From: Bacteroidales bacterium | Lineage (GTDB): Bacteria; Bacteroidota; Bacteroidia; Bacteroidales; UBA1715 | Length of the DNA: 41,151 bases | Assembly: GCA_017642535.1 (NCBI GenBank) | Contig: JAGCOW010000046.1 | Location: 1 to 41,151 of the forward strand | Reading direction: 5' to 3' | Part shown: positions 34,220 to 41,103 of the stretch, in pieces | How the letters are laid out: each line of letters opens with the position of its first letter | Numbering within the stretch: the first letter of the stretch is position 1 | Program-made: the position numbers and the translations under genes | Notes under the pieces: generated by a model | Database searches by the model: none | Seen by the model: only the letters and a program-made list of their open reading frames with translations | Told to the model about the DNA's origin: nothing

Positions 34220-35161
34220 ATGAATAAGATAATTAAAGTTGCCATATTGGCTGGGGCATTAGTCCTTATAGGATTTGTGTCGGTACGTTTTTATCGCTCT
34301 CAGGTGGAGAATACTCCCTCGTTGCTATTTACCGGCAATCAGTTTGTCGGTAACATAGAAAATGGCATTTCCGAAATGAAGAATTTTGATTGTGCCAATT
34401 GTACCAAAGACCCCGAGGAACTCCATATCAAGATGTTGAGCAAATTACAAGCTGTTGAGAAAAACGGTTTGGTCGATGCCGACGCTATGCGAGATATGAA
34501 AACTCGATATATGGCGGCGTATGCCAGCAAATTCTATGAATCGTGCGTGTGTGCTTTTTCGAAACCATGGACGTTTAAGGACGAACAATGGAGATTTGAC
34601 AGAACAAAATGGTTGCTCGATATGCCTAATTCATTAACGCCGACAGCAAAAGTGGAGTTGGAGAAGATAAAACAATTGGAAAACGATTACCGTGCTGCCG
34701 TACAAATAGCGTCTCGTCGCTCGTTTGTCGGAATTGAGGATGCCAAACGGCAAATTTCACAAGCTCGTGTGTACAAACAAGATAAATATCTTTCTCATTG
34801 TGCCTCGCTTGTGTCGTCGTTGGAATCATTGCCTAGCAGCATTCATAACAGCCATTATGCCTACGTGCAGGAAACCATTGAAAATATGGAGATGCAGATT
34901 CAAGTCCTGGAACGCCTTAATTCTGACTTGAAAACGAAGAAGAAATCACAGTATGATATGTCGAAAGTGCTACAGGCAAACTACACTCGTATTTATAACG
35001 ACATTGCTACAAATATGCCTAAGGTTCGTGTCGCTATCGACGACTACGATACCAAAGCACAAGCTACGTATGGCACGAAGAAGGACATATCCTCTATTAG
35101 TGGAAAAGTAGGAAGCATTACTCAAAAATTTTATAGTTTACCAAAACCAGAAAACGAATAA
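34220..35161 (+). CDS. Anchored periplasmic helical protein of the SrfB operon
   Basis: A protein of 313 aa. One hydrophobic segment near the N-terminus (VAILAGALVLIGFVSVRFY) has no obvious signal-peptidase site, so it is probably a membrane anchor. The rest is helical and charged. A region from about residue 140 on (VELEKIKQLENDYRAAVQIA; ETIENMEMQIQVLERLNSDL) has heptad character suggestive of coiled coil, fit for a periplasmic connector. Four Cys are present in the first half (FDCANCT; ESCVCAF), two CxxC/CxC pairs that could form disulfides. No family recognised. Confidence 0.7.
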   Translation: MNKIIKVAILAGALVLIGFVSVRFYRSQVENTPSLLFTGNQFVGNIENGISEMKNFDCANCTKDPEELHIKMLSKLQAVEKNGLVDADAMRDMKTRYMAAYASKFYESCVCAFSKPWTFKDEQWRFDRTKWLLDMPNSLTPTAKVELEKIKQLENDYRAAVQIASRRSFVGIEDAKRQISQARVYKQDKYLSHCASLVSSLESLPSSIHNSHYAYVQETIENMEMQIQVLERLNSDLKTKKKSQYDMSKVLQANYTRIYNDIATNMPKVRVAIDDYDTKAQATYGTKKDISSISGKVGSITQKFYSLPKPENE

Positions 35162-35163
35162 TA

Positions 35164-36363
35164 ATGAAGAAATTTATACTTACTCTTGGAGCATTGTGTG
35201 TTGTTGCAACACAAATCTCGGCACAAAAAATTGAAAATATCGGAGCACAAATCAATGTCGGACCCACGATTTTTATGGGCGATGTTGCTAACTCGCTCCC
35301 CAAGTCAATGAACCTGATGGCTAACATAAGTGTTAAAGGGAACTTTTTTACCGAGGCATTGCAAGGAAAATTGACCGTGGAACAAGGAAAATTAACTGGA
35401 GAAAAACTTCCAATAGCGTTCGAAAACAACTATAAATCGGTGTATGGTAGTTTGCAGTTCAAACCATTATATTATATTTTGCTAACAACGGGCAAATTCC
35501 AACCATACGTTTCTTTAGGGTACGGTGGAATGTGGTTTCGGGCAAGAGAATACAATAAAGAAACGGGGAAATCTATCGCCTCGTATGGTTATAAAAATGT
35601 AAAATCGGAGTCTGCAACCTGCGAATGGATGATTCCCCACGGCATTGGTGTAGAATATGTGTATAATCCTAATGTCGCTTTTGTGCTCGACGTAAATAGG
35701 GTTTTTGTGTATTCCGACAAACTTGACGCATGTATTGACGGCAAAAAAGATTTGTTCGCTACTGTTACATTGGGCGTTTCTTACACATTTGGCAAAAGTG
35801 AAAAGGTTGCTCAACCTAATTACGATGACGATTATGAGAAGGAAACCATGATTTCGGAAAGTGAATGTAAAAATGCAATGAGCAGGAAAGATGCTGAAAT
35901 AAAGTATTTGCAAGATTCTTTGGCAAAATTGAATAGCATTCCCGAATCGTTGCGAATCAAATATTGTCGTAAGTATTTGAATGGGCTGTTGTATAGAAAA
36001 TGTAACGTCGAGGTAATCAATACCAACCTTGAGATGCTTGATTCTGCGTTGTTGAAAGACGATAATATAACGAAATATAAATATCTCTTGAAGAATTACC
36101 CTGCGTGGTACAAAGAGTTTGAATCGGTTGTGAAAGTTGCACAAAATGATGCGCGGAGATATAGTCCGTTGACGAAAGAGGCAACTGCTTATAAGAATGA
36201 TATTGTAAATCGCATTACTAATTTATCATATAATAAAAGAATCTATTCCGAATGGCAAATCTATTATTTGGAAGATCAGATTGCGTTGATTAAGAGGCGT
36301 TTAGACGAGAAAGTAAAACACCCGGAAGTGATTATCGACTTCTCAGATTTACTATCTGAATAA
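35164..36363 (+). CDS. Outer-membrane beta-barrel-like protein with helical C-terminal domain
   Basis: A protein of 399 aa with signal peptide MKKFILTLGALCVVATQISA cleaved before Gln. Residues about 25-215 show alternating hydrophobic strands ending in aromatics (YGSLQFKPLYYILL; QPYVSLGYGGMWF; GIGVEYVYNPNVAFVLDV) and a last strand TVTLGVSYTFG, typical of a small OmpA-like barrel. After it comes a helical soluble domain of about 180 residues starting at ESECKNAMSRKDAE, with no OmpA peptidoglycan motif. A barrel with a periplasmic extension, last in the operon, would be the outer-membrane end of the proposed assembly. No family recognised beyond the fold type. Confidence 0.7.
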   Translation: MKKFILTLGALCVVATQISAQKIENIGAQINVGPTIFMGDVANSLPKSMNLMANISVKGNFFTEALQGKLTVEQGKLTGEKLPIAFENNYKSVYGSLQFKPLYYILLTTGKFQPYVSLGYGGMWFRAREYNKETGKSIASYGYKNVKSESATCEWMIPHGIGVEYVYNPNVAFVLDVNRVFVYSDKLDACIDGKKDLFATVTLGVSYTFGKSEKVAQPNYDDDYEKETMISESECKNAMSRKDAEIKYLQDSLAKLNSIPESLRIKYCRKYLNGLLYRKCNVEVINTNLEMLDSALLKDDNITKYKYLLKNYPAWYKEFESVVKVAQNDARRYSPLTKEATAYKNDIVNRITNLSYNKRIYSEWQIYYLEDQIALIKRRLDEKVKHPEVIIDFSDLLSE

Positions 36364-36366
36364 AGT

Positions 36367-36383
36367 TTGGCACGCTATTTGCT
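36367..36383 (+). promoter_or_regulatory. Sigma-54 (-24/-12) promoter
   Basis: TTGGCACG-CTAT-TTGCT matches the sigma-54 consensus TGGCACG-N4-TTGC(A/T) at every position, with GG (36369-36370) and GC (36381-36382) ten bases apart. It lies in the 72-base gap between the barrel gene and the Pro/Lys-rich protein. Start expected near 36394. Confidence 0.75.
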
Positions 36384-36435
36384 TTTGTCCTTTCAAAACA
36401 ATAAAGTGAAACTTAAAGTATAGGAGGACAGAGTC

Positions 36436-37161
36436 ATGAAACGTTTAATGGTAATTTTAGCAATAGTTTGTAGCTCAGCTTACACATTTGCGTCGGAACT
36501 AGTAGTAAAAGGCAAAATAGATGCTCCTTTCTCAGTATATGTAAACGGAGAAAAATACTACTCTTACAAAAACAAAGTAGATGTTAGTTATATACCAAGT
36601 GGTCGTTACAACTTGGAAATCTACACCGAAGGTGCTTATTCAGAATTGTTGTACGACTACACGATTAACATCCCACGTCGCTCAACGGTATATGCAACGT
36701 TTACAGGTGATAACAAGATGTATATCTCAACGGAGAAGGATGCTCCAGCAACTATCATAGTTGACTTGACTCCATATCCACACAGATATCACAAGCCAGT
36801 TCCAGTGTATCATTCTACACCGAAACCAGCTCCAAAACATCACCATCATGCAGCTCCTGCTCCGAAGCCAGCTCCTCATCACGCTGCACCGGCTCCAAAG
36901 CCAGCACCGAAGCCAGCTCCGAAAGCAGAGTCAGCTCCAAGAAGCAACCATAAAAGTGCAGCTCCAGCAGCACACAGCACTACAAAAGCTGCTCCAAAGA
37001 GCGAAACGAAAGCGGTGAGAACAAGCACCTCGTCAACGAACAACAACACAAAGTCAACGACTAACACGACAGTTCGCACGAGCAGCAGTTCAAACAACGC
37101 GAAAACGACTTCTTCTACAAGAACTTCAAGTACAAGAAGCACGGTGAATACAAGAAAATAG
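36436..37161 (+). CDS. Secreted Pro/Ala/Lys/His-rich low-complexity protein, sigma-54 controlled
   Basis: A protein of 241 aa with signal peptide (MKRLMVILAIVCSSAYTFAS). Residues about 20-115 form a beta-rich domain (APFSVYVNGEKYYSYKNKVD; IPSGRYNLEIYTEG) like small carbohydrate-or-PEGA-type modules. From about 118 on the chain is low complexity: PKPAP units with a HHHHAAP cluster, then Ser/Thr/Asn/Lys-rich to the end, with very few acidic residues. It should be extended, strongly basic and exported. Unlike nearly all other genes here it has a strong Shine-Dalgarno sequence (AGGAGG, 36424-36429) and its own sigma-54 promoter, so output is expected to be high and conditional. Function unknown; surface, matrix or nucleic-acid binding are possibilities. 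Confidence 0.8.
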   Translation: MKRLMVILAIVCSSAYTFASELVVKGKIDAPFSVYVNGEKYYSYKNKVDVSYIPSGRYNLEIYTEGAYSELLYDYTINIPRRSTVYATFTGDNKMYISTEKDAPATIIVDLTPYPHRYHKPVPVYHSTPKPAPKHHHHAAPAPKPAPHHAAPAPKPAPKPAPKAESAPRSNHKSAAPAAHSTTKAAPKSETKAVRTSTSSTNNNTKSTTNTTVRTSSSSNNAKTTSSTRTSSTRSTVNTRK

Positions 37162-37189
37162 ATTTCTGATTCATAATACGTTTTTTTCG

Positions 37190-37223
37190 AATCCCTGAAA
37201 GACTCCCACTTTCAGGGATTTTT
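37190..37223 (+). terminator. Intrinsic terminator after the Pro/Lys-rich protein gene
   Basis: AATCCCTGAAAG (37190-37201) pairs over 12 bases with CTTTCAGGGATT (37209-37220), followed by Ts to 37223. The T run overlaps the stop codon of the convergent YolD-like gene. Confidence 0.9.
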
Positions 37224-37644
37224 ATATGTCGAAAGGAAGAATGTCGCTTTCCATATCAATTATGGAATGGATGGAAATCTGCTCACCAGTGTCGAATGAA
37301 AGCATGTTTCTTTCTCGGTCTATTATCGTCAGTTTACCGGTAAATGTTTTATACGCACCGCCTTTTTTGTTCGCATCGGGAATGAAGTAGGTAATGGAAA
37401 CGACTGGATTTTTTCTGATTTCATTCTCCAGAAACAGGATTTTTCTATCAAGCACTTCAGCAGTTGATTCGCTTATCTCAATTTTTGCATCTGTTATTCT
37501 TGCCGTTTCTCGTATGGCATCGCTGTGACCGTTGAGTGCGGCAAAGGGTGTGAACTGGGCGGCACGGTCTCGCAGGGACATTTGCGGGAATCGCTTCGAT
37601 ACGGGATGTGGTAAGGAAATTATGTCGTCATAATCGTGTGTCAT
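37222..37644 (-). CDS. YolD-like protein
   Basis: A protein of 140 aa. The signature RDRAAQFTPFAALNGHSDAI (about residues 25-44) followed by RETARITD is that of the YolD-like family, small proteins usually encoded beside UvrX/YqjW-type Y-family polymerases in Bacillota. The C-terminal half is a beta-rich domain with SITYFIPDANKKGG and GKLTIIDRERNML. Its start overlaps the end of the polymerase gene by four bases, so the two are translationally coupled and probably act together in damage tolerance. Confidence 0.85.
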   Translation of the reverse strand: MTHDYDDIISLPHPVSKRFPQMSLRDRAAQFTPFAALNGHSDAIRETARITDAKIEISESTAEVLDRKILFLENEIRKNPVVSITYFIPDANKKGGAYKTFTGKLTIIDRERNMLSFDTGEQISIHSIIDMESDILPFDI

Positions 37645-39125
37645 GCCTTGTGCCCTCCAATTTGTTTGTTTCGTTCTTTGGCCGTTGCGCCTTCTTTGAA
37701 ATTCAATCCTTTTAGAATTGCATTTTTCCCAAATCGTTTTTTTATGGAAAGAATGGTTTCCTGCATTTCCCGTTCTTTTTTGTTTGAGGTTTCGTCCTCC
37801 TCTGCGTCTTGAAAATCGGGAAACAGTTCAAGTTGGCCTTTGGGTTGTTCCGCCGATTCCGAAACGACGTGGTTCGTAGTAATTGTGATTCTCCGAATAA
37901 GGAGTGAGGGATTCACTATCGTGTCATACAAACGGAGTATGGCATTTGTGATGACCTTCGTTGAAGAACTGCGTTTGTTGAGGTTTGCTGTGCCATGACT
38001 TTCTTTAGGAACGATTCTTCCATAAAAATCAGTGGTCGTGTCGCCATCGTAATTTTCATTTCGTATGAGTGATTCCGCATCATAATTGATGGTTAAAACC
38101 AACTGATTCGTTACAAGTTTTTTCTCTACAAGCGTCAATGCTGCTGATTCAGCCATTTCGGCAACAACGACGCGGGCTTTTGAGAAAGTGTAGGGTGATT
38201 GTAATACCTGTCCGGAACTGAGGGAATTTTCGGCAGGTCGGTATGCTTTTATTTCCTTTATGGTACAAGGTTCCCAGCCCCAAGCGTGATCTATAAGCAG
38301 TTCTGCATTGACGCCGAATTGTCGGTAAAGAAAACCTTCGGCTTCCAACGAAAGTCGGGCAAGGTCGCCCATGGTGAGTACGCCCACTTTTTCAAGTCGT
38401 TTCGCCGTTCCTCGTCCTATACGCCAAAAGTCGGTGAGTGGCTTATGGTCCCATAGTTGCTTTCGGTACGACATTTCGTCCAATTCCGCTATTCTTACTC
38501 CATTCTCGTCGGCAGGAATGTGTTTCGCTACAATATCCATAGCTATCTTGCTGAGATAGAGGTTCGTACCGATTCCTGCCGTTGCGGTTATTCCTGTCCC
38601 ATTCAATACGTCGAGAATCATTTTCATTGCAATCTCACGGGCTGTCATTTTATAACTTCCCAGATAATTTGTAATATCGATGAAAACTTCGTCGATGGAA
38701 TATACGTGAATATCCTCGGGGGCGACGTATTTGAGATAGATATTGTAGATTTTTGTACTATAATCGATGTAATAAGACATTCGTGGCGTGGCAACCAAAA
38801 AATCAATTTCCCAGTCGGGATGTTCTTGCAGCTCAGAATTGATGAACGACTTACCAGTAAAAGGTTTTCCGTTGTTTCTCCATTGCCGTTGTCTATTGGC
38901 CGCTTCCACTTTTTGAATGACTTCAAATAATCGAGCCCGTCCAGGTATGCCGTATGCTTTCAGTGTGGGCGATACGGCAAGGCAAATGGTTTTGGGGGTT
39001 CGGCTTGCATCGGCAACGACAAGGTTTGTGTCCAGTGGATTTTTCTTTGCTTCCATACACTCTACCGAAGCAAAAAAAGATTTTAAATCAATCGCAATAT
39101 ATGTCCGTCCCGAAGATTGTTCCAT
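37641..39125 (-). CDS. Y-family (DinB/UmuC, UvrX-like) translesion DNA polymerase
   Basis: An error-prone polymerase that copies damaged DNA. In 494 aa: catalytic Asp13 in YIAIDLKSFFASVE with the steric-gate aromatic, the second catalytic motif YSIDEVFID (Asp145, Glu146), ATAGIGTNLYLSKIAMDIVA in the palm, and a helix-hairpin-helix-like DFWRIGRGTAKRLEKVGV. The little-finger region and a long tail follow, making it longer than E. coli UmuC (about 420 aa). The closest family by pattern is the Bacillota UvrX/YqjW group, which agrees with the adjacent YolD-like gene. No LexA-type operator was recognised. The -7 promoter box almost touches the ATG. Confidence 0.9.
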   Translation of the reverse strand: MEQSSGRTYIAIDLKSFFASVECMEAKKNPLDTNLVVADASRTPKTICLAVSPTLKAYGIPGRARLFEVIQKVEAANRQRQWRNNGKPFTGKSFINSELQEHPDWEIDFLVATPRMSYYIDYSTKIYNIYLKYVAPEDIHVYSIDEVFIDITNYLGSYKMTAREIAMKMILDVLNGTGITATAGIGTNLYLSKIAMDIVAKHIPADENGVRIAELDEMSYRKQLWDHKPLTDFWRIGRGTAKRLEKVGVLTMGDLARLSLEAEGFLYRQFGVNAELLIDHAWGWEPCTIKEIKAYRPAENSLSSGQVLQSPYTFSKARVVVAEMAESAALTLVEKKLVTNQLVLTINYDAESLIRNENYDGDTTTDFYGRIVPKESHGTANLNKRSSSTKVITNAILRLYDTIVNPSLLIRRITITTNHVVSESAEQPKGQLELFPDFQDAEEDETSNKKEREMQETILSIKKRFGKNAILKGLNFKEGATAKERNKQIGGHKA

Positions 39126-39130
39126 ACTTA

Positions 39131-39138
39131 CAAAGATA
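39131..39138 (-). promoter_or_regulatory. -7 box of the polymerase operon
   Basis: Minus strand TATCTTTG, a perfect match, ending only five bases before the ATG at 39125. The transcript would have almost no leader. There is no TTTG at the expected -33 position. Confidence 0.45.
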
Positions 39139-39178
39139 AATTCTTTACGAGAAGAAATCAGGTTTTTCTAATAAATTG

Positions 39179-39198
39179 TACTTTTGCAGATATTTTTG
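39179..39198 (+). promoter_or_regulatory. Two overlapping -7 boxes before the MetA-type gene
   Basis: TACTTTTG (39179-39186) and TATTTTTG (39191-39198) both match TAnnTTTG. Only the first leaves a leader (about 12 bases, with GTGGAG) before the ATG at 39204. No clear -33 TTTG. Divergent from the polymerase promoter 40 bases away. Confidence 0.5.
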
Positions 39199-39203
39199 TG
39201 GAG

Positions 39204-40085
39204 ATGATAATAGTACCGAAGGATCTACCGCTTATAGCGAAATTGCAGTCAGAAGGACTTGGCTTGACCGACACATATTCGGGAGACAAAGTTCCTCTCA
39301 AAATGCTTTTTCTGAATCTTATGCCCGACAAGGAAGATTCGGAGGCCGACATATATCGTTCTTTGGTTAATGTAAACGTTCCATTGCAAATAACTCTCGT
39401 GAAAATGAGTAATATGCGATACAAGACCACACCACAAGAATATATGGACACGTTTTACGAGGATGTTGCCGAAATTATGGAACGAGGCGAGATGTACGAT
39501 GCAATGATTATCAACGGAGCACCGTTCGAACGCTTTGAGTATGAGGAAATTGTGTATTGGAAACAATTGTGTGTATTCTTTCGCTGGGCCGACAAACACG
39601 TGAAATCGACCTTGCATATTTGTTGGTCGGCATTTGCAAGGATTTATTATAATTGGGGCATTCACTTTAAACGAAACAGTTTTCAGTGGAGTGGGGCGTA
39701 TCCTCACACGATTATTGATAAAACTTCACCTTTGGTTGATGGCACGTTGACTGAGATAGTGTTGCCCGTGAGCCGTCCGTGGTATCTGTCGCACGACGAG
39801 ATGCAACAAGTTTCGGAGGCAAAAATCATTGCCGAATCGCCAGTGACTGGTCCTGGACTGATTGTTGCCTATGGAGGCAAACAGGTTTATGCCGTAAGTC
39901 ATCCCGAATATGGACCGGAGAGAATCAAAGCGGAATATTTTAGAGATATGCAGGCAGGGAAAAATCCTATGTTTCCGTTTAATTATTTTGAAGACGACGA
40001 TGCGACAAAACCAGTGAAATATTCGTGGAAATCGCATCGTGACCGATTGTTTGCCAATTGGATAAGCGAATATGTCTTGAAATAA
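39204..40085 (+). CDS. metA: Homoserine O-acyltransferase, MetA type, predicted acetyl-CoA specific
   Basis: The first committed step of methionine synthesis: acylation of homoserine. In 293 aa: PLKMLFLNLMPDKEDSEADI (family pattern PLxIxILNLMPxKxxTE), the catalytic Cys in LHICWSAFA, and catalytic His/Glu in SHPEYGPERI. In NGAPFERFEY a Glu follows APF at the position that separates acetyl-CoA users (Glu) from succinyl-CoA users (Gly), so an acetyltransferase is predicted. The protein is divergent: the Cys motif normally reads CWGAQA. I start at 39204, not 39117, since the longer ORF overlaps the polymerase gene start and both -7 boxes. Confidence 0.85.
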   Translation: MIIVPKDLPLIAKLQSEGLGLTDTYSGDKVPLKMLFLNLMPDKEDSEADIYRSLVNVNVPLQITLVKMSNMRYKTTPQEYMDTFYEDVAEIMERGEMYDAMIINGAPFERFEYEEIVYWKQLCVFFRWADKHVKSTLHICWSAFARIYYNWGIHFKRNSFQWSGAYPHTIIDKTSPLVDGTLTEIVLPVSRPWYLSHDEMQQVSEAKIIAESPVTGPGLIVAYGGKQVYAVSHPEYGPERIKAEYFRDMQAGKNPMFPFNYFEDDDATKPVKYSWKSHRDRLFANWISEYVLK

Positions 40086-40088
40086 GAT

Positions 40089-40550
40089 TTATTTCGACAC
40101 TGTTCGGAACGATAAATCCCCATCATAGAAATCACAATCAAATTCGCGAAGAGGATATTTTGCGGGACCTTTTTCCATATAGCCACCTTCCATATTGAAT
40201 TCGGAGCCGCAGGTGGGACAGTGGAGAATGTACGGCCACGATTTGTCTATTTCCATTGCACTACCACTTGCCTCGAAGGTGCAAGTCCTGTCGAAAGCCC
40301 TGAAATCGTCGCATTCGCCACTCACTTTTACACGATACACAACAATGCCGTTGCAATTGTGTCCAGCACAAATATTTCCTGTCTGCAAAATGGCAGAACC
40401 GCCAGCGGTGCGAAGATTGGAATAACGAGCGTCTCCCTCAATGGCAAGAACTTTATACGTAAGTGATGTTACGGGAACAGGATTTTCGTCCTTCCGGCAG
40501 GAAATCAGACAAAACAACACAACGATTCCTATGAAAAAAAACTGCTTCAC
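40089..40550 (-). CDS. Lipoprotein with a Rieske-like fold lacking the ligand histidines
   Basis: A protein of 153 aa beginning at a GTG; no in-frame ATG is available near it. Lipoprotein signal FFFIGIVVLFCLISC with Cys18. The C-terminal half resembles Rieske [2Fe-2S] domains: DRTCTFEASG stands where CTHxGC is expected, LHCPTCGSEFNMEGG where CPCHGSxF is expected, and then GPAKYPLREF, as in Rieske proteins. Both ligand His are absent (Phe and Cys in their places), so a normal Rieske cluster is unlikely; the Cys pairs might hold zinc or disulfides. Convergent with metA, three bases between stops. Confidence 0.65.
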   Translation of the reverse strand: MKQFFFIGIVVLFCLISCRKDENPVPVTSLTYKVLAIEGDARYSNLRTAGGSAILQTGNICAGHNCNGIVVYRVKVSGECDDFRAFDRTCTFEASGSAMEIDKSWPYILHCPTCGSEFNMEGGYMEKGPAKYPLREFDCDFYDGDLSFRTVSK

Positions 40551-40616
40551 GCATTTTCATTTAACGGGATAAAAATACAGTTTTTTGCGTATTTTTAATT
40601 AAAAAATCTTATTTTT

Positions 40617-40658
40617 ACCCAAAGTTCCCGGCGAAGCATTTCCTAAATGCGGTTGGGT
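40617..40658. other. Nested inverted repeat upstream of structured RNA copy B
   Basis: ACCCAA (40617-40622) pairs with TTGGGT (40653-40658), and inside it GCATTT (40636-40641) pairs with AAATGC (40645-40650) over a three-base loop. There is no T run, so it is not a terminator. It could be an operator or part of the leader of the RNA that follows. Confidence 0.35.
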
Positions 40659-40676
40659 GGGCTTGGACATATAAGA

Positions 40677-40898
40677 AGGCGTTTATCTGACGCTTTGTTT
40701 TGACTGTCTGAAATTCTCGCAAGTATTGATGTCTGTCAACTCAAAGCAACGATGGATGCCCTGTTGATATGAAGTGTAATAGTACGCCTGTACTATTTTC
40801 ATATCGGCGTGGGTTCTTCGTTGCTCGTTTCGACAGACAGGGCAATGCGAGAGCCTCAGACAGTGGAACGGGTAACAGGTACTATTCCACGCTTTTTT
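40677..40898 (+). ncRNA. Structured RNA (copy B), same family as 2300-2474, with intrinsic terminator
   Basis: A 5' hairpin pairs GCGT (40679) with ACGC (40690). P1 pairs CTGTCTGA (40704-40711) with TCAGACAG (40856-40863). P2 pairs CTCGCA (40716-40721) with TGCGAG (40846-40851). P3 pairs TGTCTGTC (40730-40737) with GACAGACA (40832-40839). P4 pairs AGCAACGA (40745-40752) with TCGTTGCT (40818-40825). The core is GCC...GGCGTGGG (40758, 40806-40813). An extra apical hairpin pairs GATATGAA/TTCATATC and AATAGTAC/GTACTATT around a GCCT loop. The RNA ends with GTGGAA/TTCCAC and TTTTTT. All stems pair perfectly although most sequences differ from copy A. Function unknown; ends are approximate. Confidence 0.8.
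40863..40898 (+). terminator. Intrinsic terminator of structured RNA copy B
   Basis: GTGGAA (40863-40868) pairs with TTCCAC (40885-40890), then GC and six Ts (40893-40898). As in copy A, the first G is also the last base of stem P1. Confidence 0.7.
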
Positions 40899-40970
40899 AT
40901 TTTTAGCAGTAAACATTTTTTGTGAGGGAATCCATGTAGTAAAACAGTAGTCGTTGTACACGACACGGAT

Positions 40971-41072
40971 ATGGAATTGAAAGAGTTCGAAACATTGGAT
41001 AAAAAAGCGGAGCTTTTTGAAAAAACAGGCTTAATGGTCAAAATGAGACCTGAAATCCTTGTAATAAATTGA
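40971..41072 (+). CDS. Possible 33-residue small protein
   Basis: ATG at 40971 to TGA at 41072, highly charged N-terminal half (MELKEFETLDKKAELFEK) that would form an amphipathic helix, then GLMVKMRPEILVIN. It lies 72 bases after the terminator of RNA copy B. No family is known to me and no ribosome-binding site is seen. It may be chance. Confidence 0.3.
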   Translation: MELKEFETLDKKAELFEKTGLMVKMRPEILVIN

Positions 41073-41103
41073 AATTTATATATTTACAGCATTTTTAAGA
41101 AAA

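Noticed and set aside
36879..37142. Minus-strand ORF rich in Leu/Val/Ala opposite the PKPAP gene, resembling a membrane protein
   Set aside because: It is the complement of a Pro/Ala/Lys/Ser/Thr low-complexity coding stretch, which always gives such a shadow.
40683..40961. Minus-strand ORF of 92 codons over structured RNA copy B
   Set aside because: Same reason as for copy A: it is the complement of the folded RNA and its terminator.
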